NCBI GenBank assembly: GCA_951813515.1
Contig: OX638346.1
Location: forward strand, 3,713,617-3,777,616
Source of the DNA: an uncultured Pseudomonadales bacterium
GTDB lineage: Bacteria; Pseudomonadota; Gammaproteobacteria; Pseudomonadales; Azotimanducaceae
Length of the DNA stretch: 64,000 nucleotides
Reading direction: 5' to 3'
Shown: positions 26,443-34,269 of the stretch, one piece after another
Layout of the letters: the number at the start of each line of letters is the position of its first letter
Numbering within the stretch: position 1 is the first letter of the stretch
Notes under the pieces: generated by a model
What the model was told of the DNA's origin: nothing
The model's input: only the letters and a program-made list of their open reading frames with translations
The model's database searches: none
Translations under genes and position numbers: made by a program

Positions 26443-27075
26443 CTAGACTGCGGCCTTGAGCTTGGGAGGCGGATAGTGAACCGCGTCGATCAGCCCGTAC
26501 TCGACCGCATCCTCCGGACTCATCCAGTAGTCCCGGTCCGTATCTTCCGCGATGCGTTCGACCGGCTGTCCCGTGTGCTGGGCGAGAATCGTGTTCAACC
26601 GCTGGCGCATCGAAACGATTTCCCGCGCCTGTATCTCGATGTCCGCGGCCACGCCCCGGGAGCCTCCGGACGGCTGATGCAGCATGACGCGTGAATTGGG
26701 CAGCGCGAAGCGTTTCTTCGGCGCGCCCGCAGCGAGCAGAAACGCGCCCATGCTGGCCGCTTGGCCAATACACCAGGTGCTGACGTCGCACGAGACGAAC
26801 TGGATGGCGTCGTAGATCGCGAGTCCCGCAGTGACCGAACCGCCGGGCGAGTTGATGTACAGGGATATGTCCTTTTCGGAATTCTCGGACACGACGTATA
26901 GCAACTGGGCGACGATGAGGTTCGCGACATTGTCGTCCACCGGCCCCACGATGAAGATGATGCGGTCCCTGAGCAGCCGCGAATAGATGTCGTATGCGCG
27001 CTCGCCCCGGGGACTTTGTTCGACCACCATGGGCACCAGCCCGAGATTTCTGATCGTCCGATCCTGATCGTTCAC
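26443..27075 (-). CDS. clpP: ClpP protease subunit
   Basis: A 210-residue serine peptidase forming the ClpP barrel. Catalytic residues are Ser108 (GQAASMG), His133 (MLHQPSGG) and the Asp in AEDTDRDYW (about 178). I chose GTG 27075 because AGAGGA lies 6 bases upstream and the family begins just before GLVPMVVEQ; the frame is open to 27153, but the extra 26 residues are not ClpP-like. Confidence 0.97.
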   Translation of the reverse strand: MNDQDRTIRNLGLVPMVVEQSPRGERAYDIYSRLLRDRIIFIVGPVDDNVANLIVAQLLYVVSENSEKDISLYINSPGGSVTAGLAIYDAIQFVSCDVSTWCIGQAASMGAFLLAAGAPKKRFALPNSRVMLHQPSGGSRGVAADIEIQAREIVSMRQRLNTILAQHTGQPVERIAEDTDRDYWMSPEDAVEYGLIDAVHYPPPKLKAAV

Positions 27076-27160
27076 TGCTAATCCTCTTTCCAGCCTAACC
27101 GACACACCGGTCCGTTTTCGAAGCGCTCCATCTTTCTCGGCCGCCGACGTCAACGACAGG

Positions 27161-28507
27161 CTAAGCCTGTTCGGCGGCTTCGGCGGTCGACCCCGGGTTT
27201 CCGGACATCACTTCCTGAAATGTGCTTTGCACGGTTTCGACGGCCGCCAGACCAGCCACATGGTCGATCACCTGCTCGGTGAGCGTAGTCTGTTCCACCG
27301 ACTGCAACAACCTCTCATCGCCATAGTAGGCATTGATCACTTCCTCGGGTTTCTCGTACCGGTCAGCGATCATTTCGATACGTTCACGGAGCTTGTCCGC
27401 GTCTACCGTCAACGACGCGTGGGCGACGATGGCATTCATGATCAGGCCGGTCTTGACGCGCTTCTCCGCTTCGGCGCCGACCAGATCCCCGAGCCGCTCG
27501 AGGTCTTCTTCCTGCGTCGGCAGCCCGATGCGGCGGCGAAGATCCGCGCTCATCTGTTCCCGCTCACGCTCGATCAATGCTTCGGGCAAGGTGAAGTCGT
27601 GCGTCTCCGCTACGGCGTCCAGGACCTGCTGATGCACCCGTTGGCTTATCGCCGCGTCGAGCCGCGCCTGCATGTCCTTTCGAATCGCTTCGCGAAAAGC
27701 CGCCTCGCCGCCTTCCTCGACCCCCAGCGCACCGAAGAACGTTTCGTCAAGATCAGGCAACTCGGACTCCTCGACCGACGCCACGGCCACCTCGAAGGAG
27801 AGTTCGGTGCCGCGCAGGCTCTCGTCCGGAAAGTCCTGGGGAACCGTCGCCGAAAACTCCTTCTCCTCGCCAGCGGACATGCCGCGCACGGCCTGGTCGA
27901 CATCCTCCAGCACGTTGCCGTCGCCGACAATGAACGCCGCGTCTTTCCCGGGGATACGCGGGTGGCGCAACGAATCTCCAGCAAGGGTGAAATCCGCGGC
28001 AACCATGTCGCCCTCCACGGCTGGCCGATCCACCCGTTCCCACTTCCTGTTTCGTTCCCTCAAGGTCTGGATCATCTCGTCGACGTCCCCGTCCGTCACC
28101 TCGGCCTCCGGCTTTACGAGACGGATATCCGAGAGCTCGGCCACCTTCACTTCCGGCATGACCTCGAAGGCCGCGAAGAATGTGAACTCCGCGCCAGGGG
28201 CGATGTCCGGCGCTTCGAAGGTGGGGGGGCCGGCAAGTTCGAACGATTCCCGTCGCGCCGCTTCGACGAAGCTCTCCTGCATCAATTCGGCAGCCACTTC
28301 CCGGCGGATGGACGCGCCGAATCTGCGACTCGCTTCCTTCACTGGCATCTTGCCGGGCCGAAAGCCGTTCACGCGGGCTTCCCGCGCTACGACCCGCGTC
28401 TGTTCCGCGACCCGGTCATCGAATGTCGCGACGGGAAACGACACCTTGATACGGCGCCGCAGGCCTTCGGAGCTTTCGAGGGATACCTGTATTTCGCCTG
28501 GAAGCAT
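27161..28507 (-). CDS. tig: Trigger factor
   Basis: A 448-residue ribosome-associated chaperone and prolyl isomerase. The N-terminal ribosome-binding domain contains the signature region NGFRPGKMP (about residues 48-56; E. coli GFRxGKVP). The PPIase domain (about 155-240) follows, with VEGDMVAADFTLAGDSL, then the long helical C-terminal chaperone domain. The protein starts MLPGEIQVSLESSEGLRRRI. It is first of the proteostasis series, downstream of three tRNA genes on the same strand. Confidence 0.97.
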   Translation of the reverse strand: MLPGEIQVSLESSEGLRRRIKVSFPVATFDDRVAEQTRVVAREARVNGFRPGKMPVKEASRRFGASIRREVAAELMQESFVEAARRESFELAGPPTFEAPDIAPGAEFTFFAAFEVMPEVKVAELSDIRLVKPEAEVTDGDVDEMIQTLRERNRKWERVDRPAVEGDMVAADFTLAGDSLRHPRIPGKDAAFIVGDGNVLEDVDQAVRGMSAGEEKEFSATVPQDFPDESLRGTELSFEVAVASVEESELPDLDETFFGALGVEEGGEAAFREAIRKDMQARLDAAISQRVHQQVLDAVAETHDFTLPEALIEREREQMSADLRRRIGLPTQEEDLERLGDLVGAEAEKRVKTGLIMNAIVAHASLTVDADKLRERIEMIADRYEKPEEVINAYYGDERLLQSVEQTTLTEQVIDHVAGLAAVETVQSTFQEVMSGNPGSTAEAAEQA

Positions 28508-28623
28508 CAGACTTCAAATCCTAAGGTTCGCGCGGCGCGGAAGTGGGATTGTGCTCCATAGAACGTAGTCTGTCTGTTCAGGCGCAAACGGGCAACCCGC
28601 CATGTGGAAAGGCGCATGGGAAT

Positions 28624-28700
28624 TGGGGTGGACGATGGGGTTTGAACCCACGACCGCCGGATCCACAATCCGGAGCTCTACCTGCTGAGCTACGCCCACC
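28624..28700 (-). tRNA. tRNA-His (GTG)
   Basis: Clover-leaf with encoded 3' CCA (28624-28626). The acceptor stem pairs GTGGGCG with CGTCCAC. The extra 5' G (position -1, base 28700) opposite C73 is the hallmark of tRNA-His. The anticodon GTG is at 28664-28666. It is last of three co-directional tRNAs and precedes tig. Confidence 0.97.
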
Positions 28701-28765
28701 ACTGTTGCCCGCCGCTGCACCCCGCATGCCCGACTTTCATTCATGCCGCCGGGTGCGTTCGATCC

Positions 28766-28842
28766 TGGCACGCCCGGCAGGGCTCGAACCTGCAACCCTC
28801 GGCTTAGAAGGCCGATGCTCTATCCAGTTGAGCTACGGGCGC
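28766..28842 (-). tRNA. tRNA-Arg (TCT)
   Basis: A 77-nt clover-leaf with encoded CCA. The acceptor stem GCGCCCG pairs with CGGGCGT (one G-T pair), and the T arm is GGTTCGAGCC-like. The anticodon loop CTTCTAA gives TCT, reading AGA/AGG codons. Confidence 0.96.
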
Positions 28843-28942
28843 AATTGGCGTCGACACCTCCCATGGATCGTCGAATTTCCTCACCATGCTCTACAAGGAA
28901 ACGGGAAACTTCCGCGCTTTTTGTTATGGCGATGTTCCGACG

Positions 28943-29019
28943 TGGTCGGGGTAGGGAGATTCGAACTCCCGACTTCCTGCTCCCAAAGCAGGCGCGCTGC
29001 CAGACTGCGCCATACCCCG
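28943..29019 (-). tRNA. tRNA-Pro (TGG)
   Basis: A 77-nt clover-leaf with encoded CCA. The acceptor stem CGGGGTA pairs with TACCCCG, and the discriminator is A. The anticodon loop CTTTGGG gives TGG. It is first in the cluster, about 28 bases after the predicted transcription start. Confidence 0.96.
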
Positions 29020-29054
29020 CCATACGCTTGAGCGTTGCCCCGCTGAGCGCGCGA

Positions 29055-29083
29055 ATCATACTGGCCGCCATATGGGCGGTCAA
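29055..29083 (-). promoter_or_regulatory. tRNA operon promoter with stringent discriminator
   Basis: On the minus strand TTGACC (29078-29083), exactly 17 bases, then TATGAT (29055-29060). The -10 is followed by TCGCGCGCTC, a G/C-rich discriminator typical of stable-RNA promoters under stringent control. It directs transcription into tRNA-Pro, tRNA-Arg and tRNA-His, and possibly into tig. Confidence 0.82.
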
Positions 29084-29174
29084 ACGGGACGGGACGGGAC
29101 CTGGCGAAGCTCCAACAAGGCCGGGAGTCGATGGGTTCTGGCGAATCGTCCATTGCGGCATCCCGCCCCGTGTA

Positions 29175-29188
29175 GTACGTTGTCGTAC
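29175..29188. promoter_or_regulatory. Palindromic operator of RHH-PIN module
   Basis: GTACG-TTGT-CGTAC is a perfect inverted repeat directly abutting the antitoxin ATG at 29189. Ribbon-helix-helix antitoxins usually repress their own operon by binding such palindromes, so this is the likely autoregulatory site. Confidence 0.55.
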
Positions 29189-29404
29189 ATGGCCACGTTG
29201 ACTATTCGACTGGACGACAAGCTGGACTCCGACTTGCGCCGGTACCTGGCACGAACCGGTAGCACGAAGAGTGAGTTCGCTCGCGACGCGCTCAAACGGC
29301 AGCTGGCGATCGCTCGTTTCAAGGATATCCGAAGTCGGGTCGCACCTTTCGCCGAGGCTCAGGGCTGGCTCACCGATGAGGATGTCTTCAAAGACATTTC
29401 CTGA
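29189..29404 (+). CDS. Ribbon-helix-helix antitoxin
   Basis: A 71-residue protein with an N-terminal RHH DNA-binding fold: beta strand MATLTIRLDDKL followed by two helices (LDSDLRRYLARTGSTKSEFARDALKRQL). The C-terminal part (AQGWLTDEDVFKDIS) would neutralise the toxin. It is paired with the PIN protein 73 bp downstream. The palindrome at 29175-29188 abuts the start codon. Confidence 0.82.
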   Translation: MATLTIRLDDKLDSDLRRYLARTGSTKSEFARDALKRQLAIARFKDIRSRVAPFAEAQGWLTDEDVFKDIS

Positions 29405-29477
29405 TCCGTTGTCCAGGACCCTTTCCCAAAGACCATCCTGAACTTGCTGCCTCAGATCTTTGGCGCGAGGTGAGCGC

Positions 29478-29891
29478 ATGAGGATTCTATTGGACACCAA
29501 CGTTCTGGCAGCTGCGTTCGCGACGCGCGGCCTGTGCCAGGATGTGCTTCAGATCGTGCTCGCCGAACACCGACTCCTGGTGGGCCAAACGATTCTCGAC
29601 GAGTTCGAACGCGTACTCCGGGACAAGCTTCGAATGCCGGTCAGACAGATCGAGGAGGTCGTTTCATTCGTCGTTGAGCAATCCGAGTTGATTTCACCTG
29701 CGGCACCCGCCGTATGGCCGCAAAACGATCCCGATGACCGGTGGGTTGTCGCTGCGGCACTCCACGGCTCTGCGGAGTTAATGGTTACGGGTGACAAGGA
29801 TCTCCTGGAGGCAAGTTGCGGCGAGGAACTTCGGGTGGTCACACCGAGGGGGTTTTGGGACTTGCTGCACGACCAACAATGTCCACAATGA
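29478..29891 (+). CDS. PIN-domain toxin (putative RNase)
   Basis: A 137-residue PIN-family protein of the COG1569 type, probable toxin of a type II module. The acidic metal-binding residues are visible: Asp in ILLDTNVL (D6), Glu in ILDEFERVL (about 43), Asp in NDPDDRWVVAAAL (about 89) and Asp in VTGDKDLLE (about 108). These suggest an Mg-dependent ribonuclease cutting tRNA, rRNA or mRNA. ATG 29478 is preceded by GAGG; six upstream codons in frame are probably untranslated. The RNA target is unknown. Confidence 0.85.
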   Translation: MRILLDTNVLAAAFATRGLCQDVLQIVLAEHRLLVGQTILDEFERVLRDKLRMPVRQIEEVVSFVVEQSELISPAAPAVWPQNDPDDRWVVAAALHGSAELMVTGDKDLLEASCGEELRVVTPRGFWDLLHDQQCPQ

Positions 29892-30038
29892 AAGCTCGAC
29901 CACTTCGCAATTCAGTGTTTCGTCGGTGACCAACGTCTTCCCGTATTTCCTGCGCGCCTGCGAGCAGGAGCGCGAACGCGCGAAACGCCTGGTAGCTAGC
30001 GCGCATATGTCACCAAGGGCCGCGATGATCGCGCAGGA

Positions 30039-30121
30039 TTTTTTTCGTGTGCGCGTGCTCGCGAGCGGAAGCATAGCCGTGCCTTATGGTGCAGCGAGCA
30101 CGTACGCGCACACGGAAAAAA
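30039..30121. repeat. Long imperfect inverted repeat between two TA modules
   Basis: The left arm (30039-30062) T7-CGTGTGCGCG-TGCTCGC pairs with the right arm (30094-30121) GCGAGCA-(CGTA)-CGCGCACACG-G-A6. This gives 24 pairs with one 4-base bulge and a G-T pair, around a 31-base loop. The T and A runs are inside the stem, so it is not a normal intrinsic terminator on either strand. It lies in the 350-bp gene-free gap between the PIN and MazF modules. It could be a structured RNA, a miniature mobile element remnant or a recombination site; no coding region is recognised in the gap. Confidence 0.7.
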
Positions 30122-30241
30122 GACCAGCGAGGGCGCGGCAGCGTGGTCTGTTTCTCGTCCGAACGTCGAAAAAATGAAGGTACCTTTTTGAAATACGATG
30201 ACCTTTGTTGATTCGACAAGCGCCTTGGTGAGATATGCGCG

Positions 30242-30589
30242 CTAGCGCCTGATCCCCAGAATCAATCGCAGTCCTTCCTCGACTTCCCCGAGTACGGCAT
30301 CGGATACGCGGTCTACCCGCCGCGAAAGGAACCGTCTGTCCAACGTGACGACCTGAGAGACATTGATCACCGATCTCCTTCTCAAGGCCGTCGCACGCCT
30401 TGCGAGGGACACATTGCCCGGTGCCGCAGCCAGGCTCAGGTTTGTTGTTATCGCCAGCGCGAGGACGGTCCGAATCCGGCTCCGATTGAAGTCATCGGAC
30501 TGTACGATCAGGACCGGGCGCCGATAGCCGGGTTCAGAGCCATCGGGCACCGGCAACTCGGCCCACCAGATTTCGCCGCGTCTTACCAC
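30242..30589 (-). CDS. MazF/PemK-family endoribonuclease toxin
   Basis: A 115-residue MazF-fold toxin. The N-terminal MVRRGEIWWAELP and the RRPVLIVQSDDFNRSRIRTVLALAIT block are characteristic of this family, which cleaves mRNA, tRNA or rRNA at short motifs. Conserved INVSQVVTLDRRFL follows at about 75. It overlaps the upstream antitoxin gene by 7 bases. The cleavage motif cannot be predicted from sequence. Confidence 0.92.
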   Translation of the reverse strand: MVRRGEIWWAELPVPDGSEPGYRRPVLIVQSDDFNRSRIRTVLALAITTNLSLAAAPGNVSLARRATALRRRSVINVSQVVTLDRRFLSRRVDRVSDAVLGEVEEGLRLILGIRR

Positions 30590-30828
30590 TCCTCGTTCGT
30601 GTTCAGCGAGCGGAACTGCAACGCCTCCAGTCCCTCGTCAAGCGACGATGCGGATTCGTCATCGCCGTACACGCCATCGAGGCGAGCTGTTATGTCTTTC
30701 CCCGAATGTCGAGCGACGAACTCGCCAACCGCCTTCGAATAGAGTTCGCTCCGCGACATGCCCAACGCAGTCGCCACACGCTCGGCAGCCTCAAAAATCT
30801 CATCGCGAATGGAAATGGCCGTCTTCAT
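30583..30828 (-). CDS. MazE-like RHH antitoxin
   Basis: An 81-residue antitoxin. It starts at ATG 30828 with MKTAISIRDEIFEAAERVATALGMSRSELYSKAVGEFV, a ribbon-helix-helix domain, and has an acidic C-terminal tail (GDDESASSLDEGLEAL) that would wrap the MazF-like toxin. The upstream open frame to 30906 is not RHH-like. The reading frame overlaps the toxin start, the normal antitoxin-first order. Confidence 0.87.
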   Translation of the reverse strand: MKTAISIRDEIFEAAERVATALGMSRSELYSKAVGEFVARHSGKDITARLDGVYGDDESASSLDEGLEALQFRSLNTNEEW

Positions 30829-30963
30829 GGCGAAAGTATGACCCAGGTTATACCCGCGACGCAACGAGGACGCGCGAGAATCATTGCGACATACACTGGA
30901 ACCCAAGATCGACCGGAACGCCGCTGCGCGCGAAGGTGCGCACAGCGGCGGTCGGAGCGTCCA

Positions 30964-33717
30964 TCACCAGGCAAGCTCCATCACGAAATCGACGAAGGCG
31001 ACGCGGCGACGAAAATCAACGTGCGCGGAGTCCACACCGTAATAGCCGTCGAAGAAGGGGAAATCCGCGTCGAAGACATTCTGCACTCCGGCCGTAACGC
31101 GCCAGGGGGACTGGGGACGCGCAAAAGTTCCTTGCAGGTCGACCGTCGTGTAGCCGTCCACATCGGTTCGGGATACGCCGGTAGTGATGTTCTTGTAGCT
31201 GCCTGCGCGGTTGATCGTCAGGTTGGCGCCCCAGGGTCCGAGAGACCAGTCCACGTATGCGCTGCCTTTCAGCTCGACGGGGCCCTGGTTCGTGCCCTCC
31301 TGTTCCACGGGATCGACGCCCGGTCCCGAGACCGTTTCCAGTTTCAGCGTATTGGTCCCGAGAACACCCACCGCGAAATCGCCCATGGACGTGTCGAATG
31401 CATATCGCGCATCCAAGTCCACCGCCTCACTCGTCCTGTTGGACAAGTTGATGCTCTGCAAGGACAGGTACGTCAGAACTCCGTTTGCATCGCGCCTGAT
31501 CTGGTCGGGAAACTGTTCCCAATTCTCAAATGCATACACCGGCGGCCAGCCGAAGGCGCTACTCAAGCTTCCAATAAGATGCTCGAAGTCGGTTTTGCTC
31601 CAGGTAAGGGAAAGATGCAGTCCCGGCATGGCGGCAGGCGTGTACTCGAACCCGAGGGTCGTTGTCTCGGAAGTCTGGGGTTGCAGATCGGGATTGCCGC
31701 CAAGAACGGTGGTGGGAAATACCGACGCGAACGGCCCGCCATTCTCAATGGGGTTGAGCGGATCGAGAAACCGGAAGAAGGTGTAGGTGTTTACTGGCCC
31801 GAACAGTTCCGGCAGCGTTGCCGCCAGGAAGGCCTGGCCCCACGTGGCGCGCAGCTTTAGACTCTCCACCGGGTAATAGACCACGCCAAACTTGGTTACG
31901 AAGTCATCGAAAGCGCGATTGCTCGCGGGTTCGAGAATGCCCTCGAACGGTCCTTCGATCCCGTATTCGTCATAACGGCCGGCCGCATACAACGTCAATC
32001 TATGGATGCCGGGGCGTGAATTCGCATCGCCGACAAGCGGGGCCGAAAGTTCCACGAACCAAGCCTTGTTTTCCGACTCCGGAACGATTTCCGGCGCATC
32101 CGGGACACGGAACGTGAACGGATTCAACAGGAACGAGTCGAAGTCGAGCGTATCGGTCCGGGTTTCGGCGCCCACGGCCAGTTCGACGGGCCCGCCGGCA
32201 AGTTCAAGCAACGGACCGGACAGGCTCAAGCCAACGACATCCTGCACACCCTCTCGCGCTCCGCGCGTGGCGTATTCCGAAAACTCGTTGAGCGTGGCGC
32301 GCTGCACGGTGCCGTCGCCGAACGGATTGATTGCTTCCGCCGGATCGCTGCTGGCAAGCGCCGCCTGGAACGCGGCGCCCCTGTAGTTGAAGGAGCCTGG
32401 ATAGCCACCGTACGGATTGTCCTTGCCGTAGTTGGCAGAGAAGACGGCCGACCAACCCTCGATTGGCGTTTCCCATGTCAGGGATGTGCTTAGATTCACG
32501 CGATCAAGGTCGGTCGTCCTCGCAAAACCTGCAAGCTTGCCATCGGCTATTTCACGCTCAAACCGGTAGGACATGTAAACGGTTTCGCCGAACGGGTTGT
32601 AGTAGTTGCTTGCCGGAACCGGACCGCTGAAAGATTGGCCCACCGCCTCCTGAACGGAGTCCTGTCGCGCGTACGTTCCGGACAGGCTCAGCGTCAGATC
32701 CTCCCCGATGTCCTGCGTCACGCTCAGGTAGGCAGACAGGTGTTCCGACGCGGGAATCGCCTCGCCGTTAGCGGTAGCCGAAAGCCCCTTTTGCAGGAGA
32801 TTGAAGTTCCCGGTCTGGGTCGCGACCTCCTCATTGGACACCCAGATGACATCCTCCGGACTGAAGTTGGTGCCGTCGCCGGCGGGCAGGATCCCATAAG
32901 TCGTGTTCGGCGGTGCTATCGAGGGGAGTCCAAACCGCAGGATATTGCCGGGTTGTCCGAAGGTGTTGGGATAGAGTCTGCCACCCTGCTCGCGGTAGTC
33001 CCCATCGGTGTCGAGTCCCGCATCGCGCGCAAATACCGGATCGTCCTCGCGATAGCTGACGGATGCTGTCACGTTGCCGGTGCTCCAGGAGGCTCCGAGG
33101 GTCTGCTCAACGACCCTTCGGTGTCCGCCCGAACTGCTGTCTTCGTAGCGAACCGACGTTTCCGATCCCCGGTAGTCCTTCTTCATTATGAAGTTGACCA
33201 CGCCTCCCACGGCGTCGGAGCCGTACACGGCGCTGGCGCCGTCCGTCATCACTTCCACCCGCTCAATTGCACTGAAGGGGAGCGTGGAAACATCGGTAAA
33301 GGTGCCATTCTCGGAGGGCGAAGCCGCCAGGCGCCTACCGTCTACCAGGACCAGCGTGGACCCTTCTCCCAAGCCGCGGAGGTTGATCGTGACCGAGCCG
33401 ATCTGGAAACGCGGTGACCGATTATCGTAGCTGCCTCCATTGGTGATCGTGGAAAAGTTCTGCGGCAGGTAGCGAACGATATCCTCGATACTCGTCAGCC
33501 CCCGCGCTTCGATATCGGTGGAGGTGATCACGGTGATTGGAGAGGCTGCCGGTCCGGCACGCAATCGGGTACCGGTTACGGTCATGGTCTCCAGTTCCCG
33601 GACCTCGTCTTCGTCTTGCCCGGTACCATCATTGTCCGTGTCCTGCGCAACTGCCGTCACCGGCGCAATGAATAGGAATATGAATGCCGCCAGCCAGCGG
33701 CGATGGGTCGTCCTCAT
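30964..33717 (-). CDS. TonB-dependent outer membrane receptor
   Basis: A 917-residue receptor importing an unidentified ligand with TonB energy. ATG 33717 has GGAG at correct spacing and opens a signal peptide (MRTTHRRWLAAFIFLF...AVAQ). After an acidic linker come a TonB-box-like LETMTVTGTRL (about 45) and the plug domain (LTSIEDIVRYLPQNF; LRGLGEGSTLVLVDGRRLA; YGSDAVGGVVNFIMKKDY). The barrel ends in the aromatic-terminated strand FVDFVMELAW. It lacks an N-terminal STN signalling domain, so it does not signal to the FecR-like protein itself. The promoter region carries a palindrome that may bind a local repressor. Ligand class cannot be decided. Confidence 0.92.
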   Translation of the reverse strand: MRTTHRRWLAAFIFLFIAPVTAVAQDTDNDGTGQDEDEVRELETMTVTGTRLRAGPAASPITVITSTDIEARGLTSIEDIVRYLPQNFSTITNGGSYDNRSPRFQIGSVTINLRGLGEGSTLVLVDGRRLAASPSENGTFTDVSTLPFSAIERVEVMTDGASAVYGSDAVGGVVNFIMKKDYRGSETSVRYEDSSSGGHRRVVEQTLGASWSTGNVTASVSYREDDPVFARDAGLDTDGDYREQGGRLYPNTFGQPGNILRFGLPSIAPPNTTYGILPAGDGTNFSPEDVIWVSNEEVATQTGNFNLLQKGLSATANGEAIPASEHLSAYLSVTQDIGEDLTLSLSGTYARQDSVQEAVGQSFSGPVPASNYYNPFGETVYMSYRFEREIADGKLAGFARTTDLDRVNLSTSLTWETPIEGWSAVFSANYGKDNPYGGYPGSFNYRGAAFQAALASSDPAEAINPFGDGTVQRATLNEFSEYATRGAREGVQDVVGLSLSGPLLELAGGPVELAVGAETRTDTLDFDSFLLNPFTFRVPDAPEIVPESENKAWFVELSAPLVGDANSRPGIHRLTLYAAGRYDEYGIEGPFEGILEPASNRAFDDFVTKFGVVYYPVESLKLRATWGQAFLAATLPELFGPVNTYTFFRFLDPLNPIENGGPFASVFPTTVLGGNPDLQPQTSETTTLGFEYTPAAMPGLHLSLTWSKTDFEHLIGSLSSAFGWPPVYAFENWEQFPDQIRRDANGVLTYLSLQSINLSNRTSEAVDLDARYAFDTSMGDFAVGVLGTNTLKLETVSGPGVDPVEQEGTNQGPVELKGSAYVDWSLGPWGANLTINRAGSYKNITTGVSRTDVDGYTTVDLQGTFARPQSPWRVTAGVQNVFDADFPFFDGYYGVDSAHVDFRRRVAFVDFVMELAW

Positions 33718-33788
33718 GATGGTCTCCGTGACATGCCTTGGTGGCAACGTGTCATCAAAATTGGGGAGAAGGTGCTTTATTACTCTCT

Positions 33789-33827
33789 GTTGCAGTTTGT
33801 TGCAACTTGTTTTACAGCCCATGTCAA
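33789..33827 (-). promoter_or_regulatory. Candidate promoter and operator of TonB receptor
   Basis: On the minus strand a consensus -35 TTGACA (33822-33827) is followed after about 15-17 bases by the palindrome GTTGCA-N6-TGCAAC (33789-33806), which overlaps the expected -10 position. That placement suits a repressor site. The -10 itself is weak. The remaining leader to ATG 33717 is about 75 bases. Confidence 0.4.
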
Positions 33828-34195
33828 CGCAAAGCAGGAATGTCCCCATTCCTCCAAAGTGGAGTATCCCTTTCAAGCTAGGTTTCGGTGCCCTGCTCCC
33901 GCTGCCGGCGCTGCTTGATCGAGACGTTGTTCTCAACAGAAAGCACGGGTGACTGCCGACAACGCCTTGGCCTTGCCCGACCCGGTTTCGCTGGACTCCG
34001 CCATGCCAACCCTCGGTGGTCCTCCCGCTCGATCCCGACTTCCACGGAAGGCGCCAATATGACAGCCCGTCGCGTCGGCTGCAGCCCGTGGCGCCTTTGC
34101 CAAGCCGCTATCGCTGCGGTGACCCGAGCGCGGCGAGGCTTATCGGCGGATCGTCGCGGCTAGCATAACGACCTGAAGCAATACGCCTCAAGAAA
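33828..34195. other. Gene-free interval, nothing recognised
   Basis: This 368-base interval lies upstream of the TonB receptor promoter and beyond the hairpin ending the FecA-like gene. No open frame resembles a protein family I know, and I see no RNA gene or repeat. It may be the remnant of a lost gene. Confidence 0.4.
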
Positions 34196-34237
34196 GTTCC
34201 GCGCGCCGGAGGCCTTGTGTCTCCGGCGCCGCGGAAC
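34196..34237 (-). terminator. Strong hairpin terminating the FecA-like gene
   Basis: GTTCCGCG (34196-34203) and GCCGGAG (34205-34211) pair with CTCCGGC (34221-34227) and CGCGGAAC (34230-34237), giving 15 base pairs with a small internal loop. On the minus strand it lies 32 bases after the stop and is followed by CTTTCTT, a weak U-rich tail, so it is a probable terminator. Confidence 0.65.
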
Positions 34238-34269
34238 CCGCCCTTGATCGCGTCCCGCCAGGGACCGCG

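Noticed and set aside
30039..30121. Intrinsic terminator shared by the two toxin-antitoxin modules
   Set aside because: The T run is at the 5' outer end and the A run at the 3' outer end on the + strand, and likewise on the minus strand, so no U tract follows the stem in either direction.
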